From positions 62,001 to 126,000 of the forward strand of contig NZ_KB898196.1 in assembly GCF_000377505.1 (NCBI RefSeq): a stretch of 64,000 nucleotides of DNA, given 5' to 3'. Source of the DNA: Paenibacillus massiliensis 2301065 = DSM 16942 (GTDB lineage Bacteria; Bacillota; Bacilli; Paenibacillales; Paenibacillaceae). The position numbers and the translations under genes are program-made. The notes under the pieces are model-generated. The model was not told the origin of the DNA, did no database searches, and worked only from the letters and a program-made list of their open reading frames with translations. Every line of letters starts with the position of its first letter. Within the stretch, counting starts at the first letter, position 1. Positions 25,527 to 34,339 of the stretch are shown here, piece by piece.

Positions 25527-28094
25527 CTAGATACTCCGCTTAAGACGCAGCAGCTCCACGCCAGCCAGTAGCACAATTCCAATCCCATGTGTGTCATTGA
25601 GCTGCCAATCCAGCTCTTCCTTATAATACAGCTTGTTGAAGGAATAGCCGGAGCCGCGGCAGACACCATACACGTTGCCACCCTTGTCGATACAGTAGCG
25701 GGACAGGCCCTCCCAGCCACGCTGAGCTGCGGACATGAACATATCCGGCTCATTTACCCAGCCCAGACGCACACCACGCGCATACGCATAGATGAACATG
25801 GATGTACATGATGCCTCCGCATACGATTCAGGGTCGGTGAGCACCTGATGCCACAAGCCCTGCTGATCCTGCAACCGCAAATACCCATAGGCAAGCTCAT
25901 TCCAGAAATGAAGCAGCTCCTCCCGCAGCTCATGCTCCTCTGGCATCACGGTCAACAGCTCTGTGAGGGAGAAAATAACCCAGCCGTTCCCTCGGCCCCA
26001 CGGCACCCCGTTGGGTTTGTCGAACTTGATATCATAGACATGATGCATGATGCCCAGCTCCGGCTGGAACATCCGCTTGCGGTACAGCAGGAACTGCCGA
26101 GCCGCATCCTCCAGATAGGCTACCTCTCCAGTCAATCGGTAATACTCCGTCAGGAACGGCGTGCTCATGTACAGATCATCGCACCATATCGTATCCTTCA
26201 TGAAATCCGTAGTCCCTGCTGCACGGTATAGAGCGCCATCCTCCTGCCGATCCTGCACCTGTGTGATATAAGCAGCGATATCTGCTGCGGCCCTCTCAGC
26301 TCCCTGCAATGGACGCATTCGATGGGCTACCAGCATGGCGGCACCGAAGGAGCCGCAATCATCCAGCGAATCTATCAAGGTGAGCTGATGGTTAATTCCT
26401 GGTGCTCCGAACCGATCGCGGTCCCAGACCGCATAGGTATGCAATGAAGTACATTGTTCGATGTGCCCTTGTGCATAATCTGCAAAATAAGGCTGTGACA
26501 GCTCCTGTCCTGTGGCAAGCAGACCATATAGCGTGACCCCCAGCGGATAGTTCCAGCGTCCATACATCGCCGTCTCTGTATATGGACGCACCCAACTGTC
26601 GGGCTGATCCACACGCCAGAATTGGGCTGAGGCCCCCTCGCCCAGCAGCGCACGAACTGTAGGTAAAGAGGCTACAGACGGAGCATCCTCTACCTCGAAT
26701 GGCCCCAGATGCAGCCACGGATCAGTCGAGCCCTCAATACGATAAGGCTGTACGAGACGGACCTTTTGAATGGCAGCATTATTGATCGTGCTGTGCTCCC
26801 GCCTTGCTTGTGTATTGGCTGGACGGGTCGGACCGGAATCAGCTGTTGTAACGGCTCCAGCTATGGATACCGTTGAAGCGGTATCATCAAAGGCTGAGTC
26901 TAGATCTGGACCCATGTCTGCGTCTGACTCTAATTCAAGCTCGAAGCCCCAGCCTTCACCGTCACATACGGATTCCACAATCAGCTCATGGCGACCAAAT
27001 TCCAGTCGCAACGGAACGACTAGCTGGTCACGATCCTGCGCCTTGTTGCTGACCAGTGTGCCGTCAAGGTACACCGCAAGGGACGAGATGGCCCGACAGG
27101 ACCCATATAGCTTCACAAGGATCGGCTCTGGACTCATAGATTCAATGCTACACCAGGAGAACGCTACGGCATCCTGCTTCACACCCAAGATACGAGAAAG
27201 CTGCCCCTCCTGCTGCTCCTGCTCAGTCCAGCGGAGGTCAGGATACCACGTATATTTTACGGCAAAGTCAGCTTCTTCATGCCCCCATGAGGAAGAGGCA
27301 GAGGATACCTCCTCGCTGGCATCTGCTCCTCCGTCCTTCATCGCATGAGAGACGGTTGCCTTCTGCCCATGAGGCATATTGGCTACAGACGACTCTGCAA
27401 TAGACTGACCAGGCCACACGCTCCACCGCTGCTGCTGTGGAGCACTGTATAGCCAACCTTCACAGCCGCTATGCTCGTCAGTCGGCATCAGGAAGTGCAG
27501 CGGGGCTCCCTTCACACTGCCTGTGCCGAACATACCGCCGCAGCCTGTGCCGACAGCCACAAATTCCAGTACAATATGATTCCAGCCCGCATCCAGCTTA
27601 GCCCGGAAATAGCTCCGCCGCTCAGGGAACACATCCTCGTTCAGATTGGAACGAAATACGCTTCTCCCATTGATATAGACCCGGGCGGGACTATAGCAGC
27701 TGATCGCAAACGGGAGCTCAGCCTCCGTGTCACTCCACAGCTTTCCCCATACATAGACGAATTCACCCGGTTGTACAGATGGGAATCTCTCATGCAGATT
27801 CATATCATAGCGACAATCCGGCAAGCGCCGGAAGCCGCGCTCCGAATGGACACGGTACACCGGGGGGTGAGCCGGGTGTGCACCCACGAAGCGCCCAGCG
27901 ACAGCTGTCAGCACCTGCTCGATCTGCGTTCCCGCATATCGGCTTATACTATGGTGAGGAGGAAAATACGCCGGAATGTGAGCCGAGGCATCGCTTATTT
28001 GGACAGCCATGCTTGAATGGATCGTAGCAGGTAAAGCCTTTAAATCTTTTACATCCTTCGTATTGTCCGCATTCTTCTCAACCAATCTGCTCAT
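25527..28094 (-). CDS. GH105-type unsaturated rhamnogalacturonyl hydrolase with N-terminal extension
   Basis: Cleaves the unsaturated galacturonyl unit left by lyases on rhamnogalacturonan fragments. The C-terminal 370 residues are the GH88/GH105 (alpha/alpha)6 barrel: WNYPLGVTLYGLL, DSLDDCGSFGAAML, IWCDDLYMSTPFLTEYY with the likely catalytic Asp, and WGRGNGWVIFSLTELL. The first 450 residues are unusual for YteR/YesR relatives (about 350-370 long): beta-rich, with VYINGRSVFRSN and a second similar segment LAVYLDGTLVSNK, probably sugar-binding sandwich domains. No signal peptide is seen, so it acts in the cytosol. GGAGGAG precedes the ATG; it is last in the operon. Confidence 0.85.
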   Translation of the reverse strand: MSRLVEKNADNTKDVKDLKALPATIHSSMAVQISDASAHIPAYFPPHHSISRYAGTQIEQVLTAVAGRFVGAHPAHPPVYRVHSERGFRRLPDCRYDMNLHERFPSVQPGEFVYVWGKLWSDTEAELPFAISCYSPARVYINGRSVFRSNLNEDVFPERRSYFRAKLDAGWNHIVLEFVAVGTGCGGMFGTGSVKGAPLHFLMPTDEHSGCEGWLYSAPQQQRWSVWPGQSIAESSVANMPHGQKATVSHAMKDGGADASEEVSSASSSWGHEEADFAVKYTWYPDLRWTEQEQQEGQLSRILGVKQDAVAFSWCSIESMSPEPILVKLYGSCRAISSLAVYLDGTLVSNKAQDRDQLVVPLRLEFGRHELIVESVCDGEGWGFELELESDADMGPDLDSAFDDTASTVSIAGAVTTADSGPTRPANTQARREHSTINNAAIQKVRLVQPYRIEGSTDPWLHLGPFEVEDAPSVASLPTVRALLGEGASAQFWRVDQPDSWVRPYTETAMYGRWNYPLGVTLYGLLATGQELSQPYFADYAQGHIEQCTSLHTYAVWDRDRFGAPGINHQLTLIDSLDDCGSFGAAMLVAHRMRPLQGAERAAADIAAYITQVQDRQEDGALYRAAGTTDFMKDTIWCDDLYMSTPFLTEYYRLTGEVAYLEDAARQFLLYRKRMFQPELGIMHHVYDIKFDKPNGVPWGRGNGWVIFSLTELLTVMPEEHELREELLHFWNELAYGYLRLQDQQGLWHQVLTDPESYAEASCTSMFIYAYARGVRLGWVNEPDMFMSAAQRGWEGLSRYCIDKGGNVYGVCRGSGYSFNKLYYKEELDWQLNDTHGIGIVLLAGVELLRLKRSI

Positions 28095-28109
28095 CGTCCG
28101 CTCCTCCTC

Positions 28110-29378
28110 TCACACCCATTCTCCACCAGGATACAATGTTGAACTATAAAGACGCTTGCTCTGCTTCAATGGCTTGGCAGCAGCCGGGGTCAATTCCATA
28201 GGTGCAGAGGCAAAAACCTTTGCAGTCTCATCATCATAGATAATGACCTGCTCAAGTCCGGTTCCCAGCAAATCCCCGTGTGCAGCATAGCCTTCATGAG
28301 GGAACTGCACAACTCTGTTCATTTCACCGTCATAGAGGCCCGGATACACGCCTCCGCCCCGACGATAGGCCAGAATGTAATCCAGTGCGTCCTGATCCCA
28401 GTGACCTACCGTCTCCACAATCGTCAGCCACCCGCCTGTCGTGCGTTCTTCCTTCCACACCTCACGGCCTTCGTGATCCAGCAGGAACAGGGCATCCTTG
28501 CCCTTTAATCCTTTGCCATCATCCTCCCGTACCATCCGATCGAGCCCGGCTACCTGCAGTCCTGGCTGATCCTTCAGGAATCGTCCCAGAGCCAAATGCT
28601 GAGATTCAATCGAGCCTTCGTACCGCCACAGCTCCTGTCCATTCCGATCGTACATCACCGTCACACTGCCGCCGATGACCAGCTCAGGTAGTCCATCGCC
28701 ATTGACATCACCGACCCAGATGCAGTCCGCATGATCGTCCAGATCATGGCAGCTCCAGCGCAGCTGTCCCTTGGCATCCAGCAGATCATACCCGGCCATT
28801 ACCTCATCCAGCCCATCTCCATCCAGGTCATACACCCACGGGAAATGCCCTACATTCCCCTTATGTGTCCACAGCAGATTGAAGTCCCGGTCAAGTGCCC
28901 ATAGCTGGTGATACCGATCCTTGAGGATAATATCCGAGGGATGGTCCCCCCCTGTCAGATTGGCAATGATAATACAGTCATGTGCATGCTCGGACGGAAG
29001 TTCATGCACGGCTTTTACCTGCCCAGTGTTACCGTCTAAGATATGAAAACGTCCATCCATTACACACAGCACCTCAAGCTGTCCATCGCCATCAATGTCG
29101 TAGATTTGAACAGGATAATCTGAGCCCTGCTTCCCTGCACCCGGGTCAGGCTTCCCTGTCTGCCATAGAAGCCTTCCCTCCAGATCGTAAGCCGTGAGAC
29201 ACTGCACCTGATGCGGAATATAGCGTACATCCTGACGGTTGTCTGGCTGCACGAGCAGCAGCTCCGCGCGTCCATCTCCATTCAGATCGCCCAGTAGCAG
29301 CTTGCACCGCGGGCCAGCAGCCGTAATATCAATATCCGCAAGACAATGTGGAGCCAACTCTTGAATAATTGCTTCCAT
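28110..29378 (-). CDS. Beta-propeller protein with Ca-binding repeats, PL11 lyase-like
   Basis: 422 residues built from repeats of the type GDLNGDGRAEL, YDIDGDGQLEV, YDLDGDGLDEV and GDVNGDGLPEL. These are the calcium-binding repeats of the eight-bladed propeller found in PL11 rhamnogalacturonan lyases (YesW, YesX) and in FG-GAP/VCBS proteins. It is shorter than YesW (about 600), as it lacks the N-terminal beta domain and a signal peptide. It could therefore be a cytosolic lyase on imported oligosaccharides or a binding protein. ATG 29378 has AGGAGG 7 bases upstream. The GH105 gene starts 16 bases after its stop. Confidence 0.7.
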   Translation of the reverse strand: MEAIIQELAPHCLADIDITAAGPRCKLLLGDLNGDGRAELLLVQPDNRQDVRYIPHQVQCLTAYDLEGRLLWQTGKPDPGAGKQGSDYPVQIYDIDGDGQLEVLCVMDGRFHILDGNTGQVKAVHELPSEHAHDCIIIANLTGGDHPSDIILKDRYHQLWALDRDFNLLWTHKGNVGHFPWVYDLDGDGLDEVMAGYDLLDAKGQLRWSCHDLDDHADCIWVGDVNGDGLPELVIGGSVTVMYDRNGQELWRYEGSIESQHLALGRFLKDQPGLQVAGLDRMVREDDGKGLKGKDALFLLDHEGREVWKEERTTGGWLTIVETVGHWDQDALDYILAYRRGGGVYPGLYDGEMNRVVQFPHEGYAAHGDLLGTGLEQVIIYDDETAKVFASAPMELTPAAAKPLKQSKRLYSSTLYPGGEWV

Positions 29379-29495
29379 AACCAGTCCTCCTGTCTCTTCT
29401 TCACACGAATACATGCCATCTTTACGAATACAGTCGAGTTCGAGCAGATACACTCCTTAGCAGATACATCCCTCAATTGAAGCAACAACTCTATG

Positions 29496-29572
29496 CCTTG
29501 ACCGATCAAAAATGATTTCAGAGGGGCTCCCCGCTTACAGCGACTCTACACTCACGTCTAATATGGTCAAGG
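29496..29572. repeat. Dispersed palindromic element, copy A
   Basis: Core AGGGGCTCCCCGCTTACAGC at 29522, bounded by CCTTGACC (29496-29503) and GGTCAAGG (29565-29572). It begins 3 bases after the deacetylase stop in the leftward transcript. Related copies lie at 42.9, 49.1 and 59.5 kb. Confidence 0.7.
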
Positions 29573-29574
29573 AG

Positions 29575-30378
29575 CTAGTCCAGATCCACCTGAGCTCCCC
29601 CGGGAACCTCCACGATCGAGCCATCAACTGCCAGCCACACGGAGGAAGCCCCTGGATTGTAGACAAAATCACGAACAGCGGAGAAGATCAGCTGCTTACA
29701 CGCCTTTAGATAATGGACGATCTCAATATTCGTCGCATACCAGATATCCTCACGGTGTCCTAGGAGCTCACAAAAACGCTCCATGACCTCCCAGTTGTTG
29801 TCCTGATCGAACTCATAGCTATGTCCCCATACCGCCATCAGGTACAGGTAATGCCGCTTGTGCAGGGCCGCAAAATTCTCCCCGTGCTCCATCAGGTGAT
29901 CGTTATGATGACAGGTCATTTTCCACTCCAGCCAATCCTCAGGCAGCCCGAACCCACCTCGGGTGGTCGGCACCACACGTGCATACTCCATCCCAAGCGA
30001 CGGAAGAACGCTTATTATATCCTTGTTATAGGAACCATTCGGATAGGACATTCCTCGAATGGGTGTACGCAGCAGGCTCTCGAAATACTTGCGGTCCTCA
30101 ACAATTTCATGGATGATCTGCTCCATGGGACACCGTGCGAGTGTAGGATGCGTCTGGGTGTGCACAGAAATCTCGTGACCACGGTACAGCTCCACAAGCT
30201 CATCAGCAGGAATCCGCTCAGACTGGTCCAGCAGACCTGAATTCAGGTGAAAGGTACCTTTGATGCCGTATTGGTTGAACAAGCCTACGAGTCGTTCATC
30301 GGCTCGCTTCCCATCGTCATAGCTCATGGTAAGCGCTTTATGCCGACCTTGCGGATAACAGTAATAAATGCTAGGCAT
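29575..30378 (-). CDS. NodB-fold polysaccharide deacetylase family protein
   Basis: About 267 residues. The NodB motif 1 is present as TMSYDDGKRAD (canonical TFDDG), motif 2 as SVHTQTHPTLAR with its zinc His pair, then MSYPNGSYN and a late HSYEF. No signal peptide is seen, unlike most cell-wall deacetylases, so the protein is probably cytosolic. In this operon a deacetylase could remove acetyl groups from imported rhamnogalacturonan fragments, the job done in B. subtilis by YesT-type esterases; that is inference. I chose ATG 30378 with AAGGAG 11 bases upstream. Palindromic copy A follows the stop. Confidence 0.8.
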   Translation of the reverse strand: MPSIYYCYPQGRHKALTMSYDDGKRADERLVGLFNQYGIKGTFHLNSGLLDQSERIPADELVELYRGHEISVHTQTHPTLARCPMEQIIHEIVEDRKYFESLLRTPIRGMSYPNGSYNKDIISVLPSLGMEYARVVPTTRGGFGLPEDWLEWKMTCHHNDHLMEHGENFAALHKRHYLYLMAVWGHSYEFDQDNNWEVMERFCELLGHREDIWYATNIEIVHYLKACKQLIFSAVRDFVYNPGASSVWLAVDGSIVEVPGGAQVDLD

Positions 30379-30479
30379 GATCGCATGCACTCCTTTTCTA
30401 TATCAACTTCCATGTCCCTTATGCTCATTGTGCTCATATGTCTTTGCCGCACCTCGTATTTCTGTTTACTTCCGCTTGC

Positions 30480-30560
30480 TTCTTTATTGTCTTTATTGCT
30501 CTTCATTGCTCTTTATTGCTTCTTCCTTGTTCTTTATTGCTTCTTCCTTGTTCTTCTTCA
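30480..30560. repeat. Purine/pyrimidine tandem repeats in a leader region
   Basis: Two perfect 21-base repeats (TCTTTATTGCTTCTTCCTTG plus T) at 30510-30530 and 30531-30551, preceded by degenerate 10-base units CTTTATTGCT/CTTCATTGCT. On the transcribed minus strand it is a purine-rich leader about 100-200 bases upstream of the deacetylase start. The gap of 300 bases here is the largest inside the enzyme block; no ORF is supported in it. Confidence 0.7.
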
Positions 30561-30678
30561 TTCTCCATCTTGCTTCTTCACACTTCCCCATACTCACTCA
30601 TTCTTACTCATGCTCCATCTATACAGCCAACATGCGATCATGCGATCCGGTAGGCTGCTCCATGACCATTTCTCTTGC

Positions 30679-31404
30679 TTATTGAAGGTCTTCTGCTTGA
30701 GACGATGCCAGTGGTGCATACACAGACAGATCGGCATATTCCGCAATCAGCGGTGCCATCTGTCGGAAGCCAATATACCCACCTCCAAGCAATGGACCAT
30801 AGCTCTCCCCATCATCTATCCAACGAAAGATCGGCAAGCCGTTGATGGCAAAAGTAAGCTCTGCACCTTGCTTCAGCACCAGAATGTCATACGTATCTCG
30901 CATGTCCTCCACACCCGGGAGCGGATCGGCGCCCTGTGCTACCAGATGGAAGCCGTAGCTTTTCCGTAGATTACAGGTATGAAAGCCGCGTTCCTCCGCC
31001 CACATTCGACGGAAATACGAGACATGAAATGCATTGAGATCCCCGTGATGATATTGGTCATATTCACCAGTACGGTCTGCCAATGCAGGATCGAACAGAT
31101 CCCGTCCGCCTTGGCCGCGGGCTGCGAAGAACATAATGGCCAGCCCAGGTTCCCGCAAGGGACGGAAGCGCCAAGTGATTGCACAATCTGCCGGGAAGCT
31201 CACGGGGCACCAATATACGACATTGGCCCGCTGTCCTTCCTTCGGGTCCAGTGTGCTTTCGAGCCGCATTCGCCCCATTGGGAAGGTCACAGCCCCCTGC
31301 CCCTCCAGACGGAAGTTGCTAACATCCGCCGGAGATGCGAGTGGATTATAATAGACTCGTTCCCACTGCTGTGGAATCAAGACAGGACGTTCAGTGTGCG
31401 TCAT
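30679..31404 (-). CDS. DUF1961 family protein, YesU-like
   Basis: About 241 residues, beta-rich, resembling YesU of the B. subtilis rhamnogalacturonan cluster. Distinct segments are VYWCPVSFPADCAITWRFRP, LAIMFFAARGQGG, GEYDQYHHGDLNAFHVSYFR and a C-terminal GGGYIGFRQMAPLIAEYADL. This looks like a concanavalin-type sandwich that binds or cleaves a polysaccharide fragment, but no activity is established to my knowledge. ATG 31404 follows GGGAGG by 8 bases. The upstream PL26-like gene ends 53 bases before it; both are in the same operon. Confidence 0.75.
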   Translation of the reverse strand: MTHTERPVLIPQQWERVYYNPLASPADVSNFRLEGQGAVTFPMGRMRLESTLDPKEGQRANVVYWCPVSFPADCAITWRFRPLREPGLAIMFFAARGQGGRDLFDPALADRTGEYDQYHHGDLNAFHVSYFRRMWAEERGFHTCNLRKSYGFHLVAQGADPLPGVEDMRDTYDILVLKQGAELTFAINGLPIFRWIDDGESYGPLLGGGYIGFRQMAPLIAEYADLSVYAPLASSQAEDLQ

Positions 31405-31457
31405 ATCCTCCACCTCCCGTTTGCTTTTCTCTGGCATCCATTCAGAGCCCATACCTC

Positions 31458-34151
31458 TTAGGCACGAGCAGCAATCGCCGCTGCATCCTCAGGCAGTTCA
31501 GCAGCGATCAGCTCTAGGCTAATAATGGCATTGATGGACCACTGCGAGGCTTCATTGGTATTCATCCAGTCAATCTCACTCAGCTCATGGACATACTGCA
31601 CTCGTGCAGCTTCATGCTGCAGATTCACACGCCCGAACGGATTGGCCAGCAAAATGCTCCAGCAACGCTCAGCCGTAGCCGTATCCTGTCGGTAATACGC
31701 TCCATAAGCAGCAATACCCACACTCAGTACAGCGTGCTCGAAGCGAAGTGGACCATTGATGATCCCACCTGTGATGGCGTCCTTCTCTTCCTGTGGCAGA
31801 TTGTAGAAGACACCGAATTCCGCGAGCATATCCTCCCACTCCGGGTCCTCCAGCATGGCTGCCAGCTCGAACCAGACCTGCGGACCGCCCATACTAATGG
31901 CGAGGTGTCTGCCCCAATTGTCGTCCCCCATGCCGTAGAGCATCCCGGTCTTGGGATCGTAGCCATAGGTAGGTCCCGACAGCAAGCGCAGATTCGCTCC
32001 CTTGATGCATTCGATCCCCGTCAGAATCTTGTCACGGTAAGCCGAATCTTCGAATCGCTCCCACCTTGTCATCCAATTCGAGCTGAAGGCCGCCCAGTCT
32101 GGTCCTACCCGAGCATGAGTCGGAAATTCGTCCTTCGGGAAATAAGCCCGCATCGGGTCCAGTGTCACGGTACTGAAATCCGCATCCTTCACATCATCCA
32201 TAACATCCCCGATCCGCTCATCCCCGGTCAGATAGTAATAATAGCGGTGGAGGCCTGCCATGGCGATCCGTGCTTCCTTGCAGCCGCAGCCCCAGTGAAT
32301 GACGTTATGACGCGAGCCCAAGCCAGCATATTCTCCAAAATGGTAGGAATCCACCTCGCTCGTATGCCGAGTCATCGCCTCGGCCATTCGGAATACATCT
32401 GCGCGTCCGGTCCGCAAGAACGTCAGCCACAACCACATATTCGGCACCAGCTCACCGTTCTGCCAGGCACAGCCACCCAGATCGTAATTCCAGACATGCC
32501 GCACTGGATCATAGCTATGCATGAAGTCGCCATAGTCCCAGAAGCCGTACCATCTACGCTGCTCGATCTCCTCCAGATAGAATTCGATAATCCCATCCAA
32601 CCGATCCTCCAGATAGCTCTTGGACGGTGTGCTTCGATCTGGCAGACTCCAGATCCCAAAGGCAGCGGCCTCATGGTAATACTCCGGTGTACACACGAGC
32701 CTTGCAGGCGTATCCACCGCTGTCTGCATTCGCGCCAGCCCTTCCCTGTCTGGTGTCTGCTCCGTGCACCAGAGCGTCAGCTCGTTCGTGTTCGCAATCC
32801 CATACGGTGTCGCTCGCAGCTCCTCCGCTCCTTCATAGGATGATTCCACATGCGTTTCCGTATCGTAATGCCTTAGGTCCATAGCTCCAGCTTCCGGGGA
32901 CCAGAACCAGACCGTCAAGCTTGCGCTATCCGTCGCGGCTGCTTCAATCTCCATGCCTGAGGGATATTTGCGCCAGCTATCCTTCAGTCCTACTGCTACG
33001 CCGCCACCCTCCGAGCCAATGTACCCCAGACCACCAGCACGACGCCCTTCGGCTGCCTTGATCCAGGCATTGCCCTCAGCTGTGCGCTTGACGATCCGGT
33101 AGTGATCTGCGGAGTCCTGTACGATCCTGAAGCCGTTCCAGGTCGCCGAATCCGCGAGCAGGCTGAGAAAATAGGCATCCTCATCCGCGTCGAAGGCTAC
33201 GGGGCGACCCTCAGTCTGATCTGTGAACAGCTCCTGATATTTCCCCTTCGTGCGCCGGGTATGCAACGTCTTGGGCGATTCACTGAACAGGCCACGGTCA
33301 CCACCAAAACGAACATGGCGATTATAGAGCGGCCCACGCATAGGAATGCTGAACCGTATTCCGAGTCCTCTGATATAGTCCTGATGCGGGTTCCCATCGT
33401 AATGAAAGGTATGTACCACCCTTATAGAATCCAGTCCGGCATGGAAATACAGACGCAGCGTGTATGGCAGCCATTCCCGCGAACCTAAGTTGGATACGGA
33501 ACGGTGTCTTCCCTCCAGCTTCAGCACAGCCTGCAGCGGACCATCCTGCTCCAGTAAAACATTCCGGGTATGCCCCGCGAAGCTCTCCTCCCGGATCGTC
33601 ACGGTCCCGGAGACCCGATCCTGCACCTCACGTATACAGACCAATTCGCCCCCATCGCACAGCTGTACCATTCCATTTGTATCCGGAGCGCTTACTGTGG
33701 AGACAGGGATTGCCACACCTGATCTTCGGTGGATACTGCGGAGCAACCCTCGTCCCTGCTTGTTCACTATACAGGTCATAACACCTGTGTCTATGATGAA
33801 GGTCTCCTGCGTCTCCTGAACAGCCACTCGGGGATGAAGGGCTTGTATCTCTGTTGCATCTAGATCCTTGGGATCTGTTGCCTCAGTCAGAATCCATTCT
33901 TCATCTCCAACTTGGGAATCCTCACAGATGGCGGTATGGAAGGACCACTTGATGCTGCCGTCGGGCCAGTAGGCGCCTGGGCGACTCTGTAGTGGGAGCT
34001 CGACATCATGTTTCTGCCTGCTTGCGACCAAGTGGGGCAACTCCTTGCGAGACAGCTCTCCTTTTCTCCACGGCACCCCCCAGGTTACTCCTGTGGTGAT
34101 GGTCGGCTTATGTAGCCAGCGTAGAGGAATCCTTGGCACCATGTTCAACAT
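31458..34151 (-). CDS. PcRGLX/YetA-like exo-rhamnogalacturonan lyase family protein (PL26-like)
   Basis: About 897 residues resembling YetA and the PcRGLX family of exo-acting rhamnogalacturonan lyases. The N-terminal third is beta-rich (MVPRIPLRWL, TTGVTWGVPWRKGEL, RPGAYWPDGSIKWSFHTA), and the C-terminal half is an alpha/alpha barrel-like region with WYGFWDYGDFMHSYD, VWNYDLGGCAWQNGELVPNM, HRYYYYLTGDERIGDVM and GMGDDNWGRHLAISMGG. No signal peptide is seen. ATG 34151 has AAGGAG 6 bases upstream; the frame to 34217 has none. It would release unsaturated disaccharides for the GH105 enzyme. Confidence 0.8.
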   Translation of the reverse strand: MLNMVPRIPLRWLHKPTITTGVTWGVPWRKGELSRKELPHLVASRQKHDVELPLQSRPGAYWPDGSIKWSFHTAICEDSQVGDEEWILTEATDPKDLDATEIQALHPRVAVQETQETFIIDTGVMTCIVNKQGRGLLRSIHRRSGVAIPVSTVSAPDTNGMVQLCDGGELVCIREVQDRVSGTVTIREESFAGHTRNVLLEQDGPLQAVLKLEGRHRSVSNLGSREWLPYTLRLYFHAGLDSIRVVHTFHYDGNPHQDYIRGLGIRFSIPMRGPLYNRHVRFGGDRGLFSESPKTLHTRRTKGKYQELFTDQTEGRPVAFDADEDAYFLSLLADSATWNGFRIVQDSADHYRIVKRTAEGNAWIKAAEGRRAGGLGYIGSEGGGVAVGLKDSWRKYPSGMEIEAAATDSASLTVWFWSPEAGAMDLRHYDTETHVESSYEGAEELRATPYGIANTNELTLWCTEQTPDREGLARMQTAVDTPARLVCTPEYYHEAAAFGIWSLPDRSTPSKSYLEDRLDGIIEFYLEEIEQRRWYGFWDYGDFMHSYDPVRHVWNYDLGGCAWQNGELVPNMWLWLTFLRTGRADVFRMAEAMTRHTSEVDSYHFGEYAGLGSRHNVIHWGCGCKEARIAMAGLHRYYYYLTGDERIGDVMDDVKDADFSTVTLDPMRAYFPKDEFPTHARVGPDWAAFSSNWMTRWERFEDSAYRDKILTGIECIKGANLRLLSGPTYGYDPKTGMLYGMGDDNWGRHLAISMGGPQVWFELAAMLEDPEWEDMLAEFGVFYNLPQEEKDAITGGIINGPLRFEHAVLSVGIAAYGAYYRQDTATAERCWSILLANPFGRVNLQHEAARVQYVHELSEIDWMNTNEASQWSINAIISLELIAAELPEDAAAIAARA

Positions 34152-34339
34152 AATCATCTCCTTATAGTGAAGCTGCTTCTTGAGGTCCAAGAAGCAGCAA
34201 CCTGAGCAGGACAGCACAGTAATTCGGTGATTCGAGAGTAATAAAGTAGTCTCATATTAATGAAATATCCTAATAGTATTGAAGTATTCAAGTGGTATTA
34301 AAGTATCATCATGAAAAAAAGCACATAAGCAATACGCCA

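Noticed and set aside
30395-30660. CRISPR-like array at the pyrimidine repeats
   Set aside because: The repeats are adjacent 21-base units without spacers and with low complexity; no cas gene is present.
31587-32843. 418-codon plus-strand frame
   Set aside because: Antisense to the PL26-like gene; the product has no domain or membrane pattern and is a shadow.
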